Origin: Conoideocrella luteorostrata
Taxonomy: Eukaryota; Ascomycota; Sordariomycetes; Hypocreales; Clavicipitaceae
Direction: 5' to 3'
Assembly: GCA_032433595.1 (NCBI GenBank)
Contig: JASWJB010000241.1
Location: 1-64,000 of the forward strand
Length of the DNA stretch: 64,000 bases
The notes beneath the pieces were generated by a model, which saw only the letters and a list, made by a program, of their open reading frames with translations, made no database searches and was not told where the DNA came from. Shown here piece after piece: positions 59,363 through 64,000 of this stretch (the first letter of the stretch is position 1; each line of letters starts with the position of its first letter). A program made the translations under genes and the position numbers.

Positions 59363-60964
59363 CGTTGTTGATAATTGTCAATTGGTTCATGGTCCGGCGG
59401 TGAAAGACACGGAATGATCAATAAAGTCAAGTTTTACGACATATTGTAACATGGCTGCTTGCTCGCGGCACAGGACAAGTTTCAGTCTGAAGACTCGGAT
59501 GTTGACGGTATTTCAATAATTTCTGTGCACACTGTACTACACTCATTGCATAGATCTACCCGGTATGAGAGACGTGTGTATCCTTTTGGAGTTGGTTAAG
59601 TTAGTTGTACGACTGTCTTGGGATCGACTGTTCAGATGCGGCAGTCGCTGAGTGGCTTTCGTGCACTAGTTTCGCTTGAGGTGATACCGAACTCAGGACT
59701 CAAAGACAATCACATTTCATTTCCATGATTTCGGTTGCGCGATTGGACACCATTTCAAATTCTTAACCCTGTCAAAGCGTGGCGACCAGGCTCCCTGACA
59801 CCGATAACTTGGGAAAAGACATTGGCATGGCCTTTAGGTATTGTGACACATGGCAAGCTGTGAATCCTAGCTTGGTTCGGTGATCATGGGAGTTTCAGGC
59901 GTGCTGACATCAAAGTCATGATGCGTTTGTCTTGTGCTGTATGCCACCTTGAGCTGGATCAGCTGCCTATCAAGCAGGGAGGAGGATGCCGAGAGGTTCC
60001 ATCGGATATCATCAGTTGCGGGAACGATGATGCGTTGGCCGCCTGGTGGCGCGACTGTTTGTTTTACCTGCTTCCAAGTAACGTCCATACATGCAGTATA
60101 TATACGGAAATCCGATAGGATGTATGGCCATGGTGTGATGTTTGCGCAGAGCATGTGGGCTGTCAGCCGTGAGGTTACCATCCAATGGATTGTCACGGAA
60201 GCAGTTCGAAAATAGCAACATCCACGCCTGTGTGTGCGTCCGGATGCCAGGTGTGGTGCAACGAAAACTAAGTATTATTGGCGTGGAAGACATGATAGGC
60301 TTTCGGAGGGCTGACTGTTTAGTGAAACCTTGAGTCGGTGATGCTGAATAGCTGATTGAGCAACAATTTGCGGAGTTCCGAATATTGGTGGCGCCTATCA
60401 CATTATTAGGACCAGCCACAAAGATATTTGAGAAACGAAAAGAGACTAGAAGGATGCTTGGCTTCAAACTGTTGGTTGGTGGTAATTGGACTTGACTCGG
60501 CGAGAAAAGAAAGCCCACAACACAAGTCCATGCCCTGTACGGAGTACTCCCGTATTCCGAGAGTCGTTCGATATTCGGCTGCAGGGTAGCCAGCCAACCT
60601 GGTAGCGGCATTGAGAGACAGCCTCAAACGCTGTGAGTGACCGTAAACTGGTGACTTCCACCTCTATGAGGCTGAACCATTGCCCCGCCCTGAGAGCTAA
60701 CGAAAGCCGGCGGGCTTTGGTCATGCTACGTGTAGCGGAGAACAGAGCTGCCAACAACCGGGAGCGAATGGGTGAAGTGGCATTTCCAGCACGATTCGAA
60801 AGGAATATACGAGAAGCGCAGCACAACTGGTGTTTATATCCTCGGATGACGCACGGTTGCCGTGGCATACACGCGGTTTCTTGGCCTGCGGAGGCGTTGC
60901 GTTCAGCGGCCCATGCCACTACCCGCTGGCATATGCTGCGGATCTTCGACAGAGACCAGCCATT

Positions 60965-62335
60965 ATGAGCGACCTGCAGCGAGCATGGGCTAAATCGAAG
61001 TTGGGACTTGTGCCGGAGCCATTCATGGAGTTTGAGGAGGACAACGAGGAGCAGAATGGCGACCAGCTACCTGAGTTGCCAGAGCATGTGGACGACGACT
61101 CTTCGTCGGCTTCGTCGGTGTCATCCGCGGGCACCATCATTCCCACGCCGAGCCAAAAATTGTTCGCTCGTCCGCAAGGGTATGTTGCTCATTGTTTGTT
61201 TTTCCAAAGCCATGAAGCCATAATACCTTATCTGCCACATGTCTGGCCTCGCTGACCGCAACACAGGGTCACCAGAGGCAGAACCCTTGAACCAATACCT
61301 TGGACAACGTACTTTGAACGAGAACTCCATCTGCGGTCCAGTGACTCTCCTGGACTAACCTTCCACGCGTATATGACATCTCCAGTCGGTAAGGGTCCCT
61401 TGTTTGTCATGCACCATGGCGCCGGCTCGTCGGGTCTCTCATTTGCGGTCGTCAGTTCCGAGATCCGCAAGCGGCTGCCTTCAGCAGGCATCCTTGCCGT
61501 CGACAGTCGAGGTCACGGCTCAACAGAATCACCGGAAAGCTCAGAGCTAGATCTTCGTCTTGCGACCCTTTCCGCAGACCTATATCTCATGATTCAATCT
61601 ACCAAAGAGCAAATGGGCTGGCGGGAGCTCCCGTCCATCATGCTAGTTGGCCACTCATTGGGCGGTGCGGTGGTTACGGATCTAGCTTACAGCGGTAGGC
61701 TAGGCACGTCACTATTAGGATATGCCGTTTTTGATGTTGTGGAGGGCTCAGCTATGGACGCTCTACAAAGCATGCAAACATATCTCTCTACGAGACCTGT
61801 TGGTTTCACGAGCGTTGAGAACGCCATTGACTGGCATGTACGCTCACGGACGATACGAAACTCCGTTTCAGCAAGAACATCTGTACAAGCACTTCTAAGG
61901 CGGGTTGAGACGACCGATGCCTCCAGGCCTTGGAGATGGCGGACTAATCTAGGGGCAACCCAGCCCTTCTGGGAAGATTGGTTTGTAGGATTGAGTAAGA
62001 AGTTCCTGGGCGCAAAGGGCGGAAAGCTACTTTTGCTGGCGGGAACCGACCGATTAGATACCGAATTAACCATAGGTCAAATGCAAGGTAAGAAAGAACA
62101 TACTTATCTCTCAGTCTCTCGTTTTACAATGAGAAGTGGCGGAAATGCTAATGTTGAAACAATACTAGGCAAGTATGCTTTGCAAGTCTTCCCGGAAGCA
62201 GGGCATTTTATTCACGAGGATATTCCGGAACAAACCGCCAATTCGTTATGCGACTTTTATAGAAGAAACGATAGGAGTGCGCTCGTGTTGCCACCCAAGG
62301 TGTCGGACTTGTTGAAGCAGGGAAAGAAGGTGTGA
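60965..62335 (+). CDS. PPE1: Protein phosphatase methylesterase 1
   Basis: Three exons, 60965-61179, 61267-62087 and 62169-62335, give 400 aa. The enzyme is an alpha/beta hydrolase that removes the methyl ester from the C-terminal leucine of the PP2A catalytic subunit, reversing the Ppm1/LCMT1 methyltransferase. Visible features are the oxyanion-hole region FVMHHGAGSSGLSFA, the VDSRGHGST turn, the nucleophile Ser202 in VGHSLGGAV, the acidic residue Asp228 in VFDVVEGSAMDAL and His358 in FPEAGHFIHED. The N-terminal 60 residues are acidic and disordered (EFEEDNEEQNGDQLPELPEH). Length matches fungal PPE1 proteins. Without splicing the second intron, a frame of the middle exon runs on into intron sequence, so the GQMQ-GKYALQVF junction supports the model. 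Expected in cytosol and nucleus. Confidence 0.95.
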
Positions 62336-64000
62336 TGATGAAGGATACTTGTTCGCACGAAATGGACGTGAAGACACGGCTTGAAAGGTCCTGGATAAAA
62401 TTTGACTTTCCCACAGCATGACCAATGCAGTGATGTGAAGTACCTTCAGGATCTTACCTCCCACGACTATGTTCCCAAGAGTGTAAGTCTTCCGGCACCA
62501 CCTTTGGGTGTGCTAGGGAGAGGAAGACAAAGAACGCTTCATTAAACGCGTGGATCCTCCGCATGATGATTCGCTACTGTATGAATTTTCACGGCTTCAG
62601 GGTAGCCATGCGCTAAGCGCGTCAATTCTTGGTAGCACTCGTTGTCAATATAGCACCGCGAAACGCTGCTTTGCTATTATATCAAGCCCGGGCAACCCAT
62701 TCGTCAATATCCTCTGTATCACCTGTCTCTTCAAGATTTTGGTATCTGCACCACTGAGCCTACCTGCGCCATACTGGAATTGTATACGAGTATTGAGGCA
62801 ACTAACGCTGTGATAGTTTGGAGCCAATGGGTCATTCACAAAAACTGTTTTTGTGCAGTATTTGTGCACGCCGTGCTTAGCGTCAGGGACAGGTGGTGGA
62901 CGGTTATACTGCCAGGGTCGTGTTTCGCTGGTTACCGATTGGCGGCCTAGTTTTGTGAAAGCTATATCAAAAAGTACTGAACCGTGGTTGTAGATGCCAG
63001 TCAATAATTTGCGTGTTGGTCGGTTCGCCTGTAGGGATGGGTAGGTCTGCTGGAGCAAAATGAGGTGACTCAGTTTCCACAGCCATGCACACGCAGCAGA
63101 ATATGGAGGCAGATGACGTATCGATCAAGCAAAAAAGCAAGGTGCCTACGGAGTACAACGCTGAGGAGCATGTCACATGTCCCGTGTCCCATGTACTAGT
63201 ATGAGATGCGGAGTGCGCAGTCGTAAATGAACAACAGCAGCTGGCAAAGAGCCTTCTGTTCTGATCAACCTCAATTTAGCCTCTTTTTCAAGCAAAAACA
63301 CCGCCGGTTCAAACTCCACGGATTACTCCGCAACTTTGAGTTCTACAGTGACGTCCGCCAAGACTAGCTCTAGAATGCGCAGCAACGAACTAGTTACCAA
63401 CCCATCGGCCCTATTCCTGCTGCAACCCCAAGCCGATATTTATGAAACCAACCCTTATACTCCGGGGTAAACTGGACAATTGAAGTGCACGAATCGGGGA
63501 GCCCGTCTGCGCGAGCACCATTGATCTACTGGTAATAACGATGGCAGTAGGATCACCAAACGTGGCGCCAAGTGTGCTCTGAGAGAGCTTTACGTCACTG
63601 TATTTGGGGCCTCTTGGCGGCTGGCGCATCGTTACGATAATAAGGAACCGCCATGGTCGGCTGTACACCAAGTGCTGAAGGATGAAGTAGTTAGTTACAT
63701 GTCTGATAAGCTTGGAGACATCATTTTCAGGCCGGTGGCCACCAGTACTTTTTGTCTAGTGTCCGTGTGCCGTCATCCTGGCCACTACTGCGTACTTTAT
63801 ATTCTTTTCGTATGATGCAGCATAAAGGACGCTGCTCCGTCCTCGTCATTTCTTTGCTGATCCTGCAGGATTCAGCACAATACATAAGTTCCCGGGACCG
63901 GAGCGACACCAGAATTTAAGTTGGTGAAGTCTGGGCACCACGGCACTTAATAGTTTCATACTTCGGCCAATGCGATCGCTCAATCCATAGTATCGGCCCT
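62336..64000. other. Intergenic right end
   Basis: No gene supported after PPE1. Only short frames on both strands and one TACGGAGTAC word (about 63146). The window ends before any further gene is visible. Confidence 0.5.

Larger units (their letters stand above)
51232..60964. other. 9.7-kb gene desert
   Basis: The longest gap in the window. No frame resembles a known family on either strand. It contains a pyrimidine tract (53824-53913), an 11-bp tandem array (56531-56585), GT-rich microsatellites (58395-58412 and 58561-58592) and TACGGAGTAC words near 52863, 54313, 54740, 55243, 55818, 56727, 57118-57134, 57166, 58008, 59169, 59347 and 60538. I see no transposase or reverse-transcriptase motifs and no tRNA. 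A non-coding transcript or a very diverged gene cannot be excluded. Confidence 0.5.

Noticed and set aside
60012..60611. 199-codon minus-strand frame left of PPE1
   Set aside because: Overlapping open frame on the same strand (59867-60196), Ser/Thr/His-rich, no motif. I considered a transposase remnant but found no supporting motif.
1..64000. CRISPR array, operon or biosynthetic gene cluster
   Set aside because: No regularly spaced repeats with unique spacers; the genome is fungal; genes are dispersed and functionally unrelated, with no PKS, NRPS or terpene synthase.

Overview
The window is nuclear DNA of a filamentous ascomycete. The evidence is short introns (about 50-150 nt, GT..AG, often with a CTAAC-like branch site), three Zn(II)2Cys6 regulators, and fungal families such as FLC, Cu-only GPI-SOD, VPS9 and DUF202. 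The family assortment and the very abundant intergenic word TACGGAGTAC/GTACTCCGTA suggest Sordariomycetes, probably Hypocreales. That placement is inference, not a database result.

I support 12 clear protein genes plus two weaker small ones; most needed manual exon joining. In order: SFH1/SNF5 chromatin-remodelling subunit (+, 4.1-5.9 kb); Zn2Cys6 regulator (-, 7.6-10.0); second Zn2Cys6 regulator (+, 15.4-18.4), divergent from the first across a 5.4 kb gap; helical-repeat protein (-, 18.8-20.8); secreted GPI-type Cu-only superoxide dismutase (-, 21.6-22.5); possible 62-aa gene (+, 25.9-26.1); V-ATPase V0 subunit f/RNase kappa homologue (+, 26.4-26.8); DUF4291 protein (-, 27.5-28.1); possible 87-aa gene (-, 28.7-29.0); VPS9 Rab5 exchange factor (+, 30.3-33.0); flavin-carrier/TRP-like membrane protein (-, 33.7-36.1); 1174-aa C2H2 protein (-, 41.4-44.9); DUF202 membrane protein (+, 48.6-49.2); small Zn2Cys6 protein (-, 50.0-51.2); protein phosphatase methylesterase PPE1 (+, 61.0-62.3).

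These genes do not form an operon-like or biosynthetic cluster. Several serve endomembrane and vacuole function (VPS9, V-ATPase f, FLC) and several are regulators (three Zn2Cys6, one C2H2, SFH1), but each looks independently transcribed.

More than half of the window is intergenic. The long gaps (10.0-15.4, 36.1-41.4, 44.9-48.6, 51.2-61.0, 62.3-64.0 kb) hold no recognisable transposase, reverse transcriptase, tRNA or rRNA. They carry short tandem repeats and many copies of the TACGGAGTAC palindrome, including three perfect 16-bp palindromes and one perfect hairpin. I found no CRISPR, secondary-metabolite cluster or clearly new multi-gene system. The most unusual items are this palindrome family, zinc-cluster exons cut by introns in all three regulators (one with a 20-nt microexon), and tandem repeats in promoter positions.
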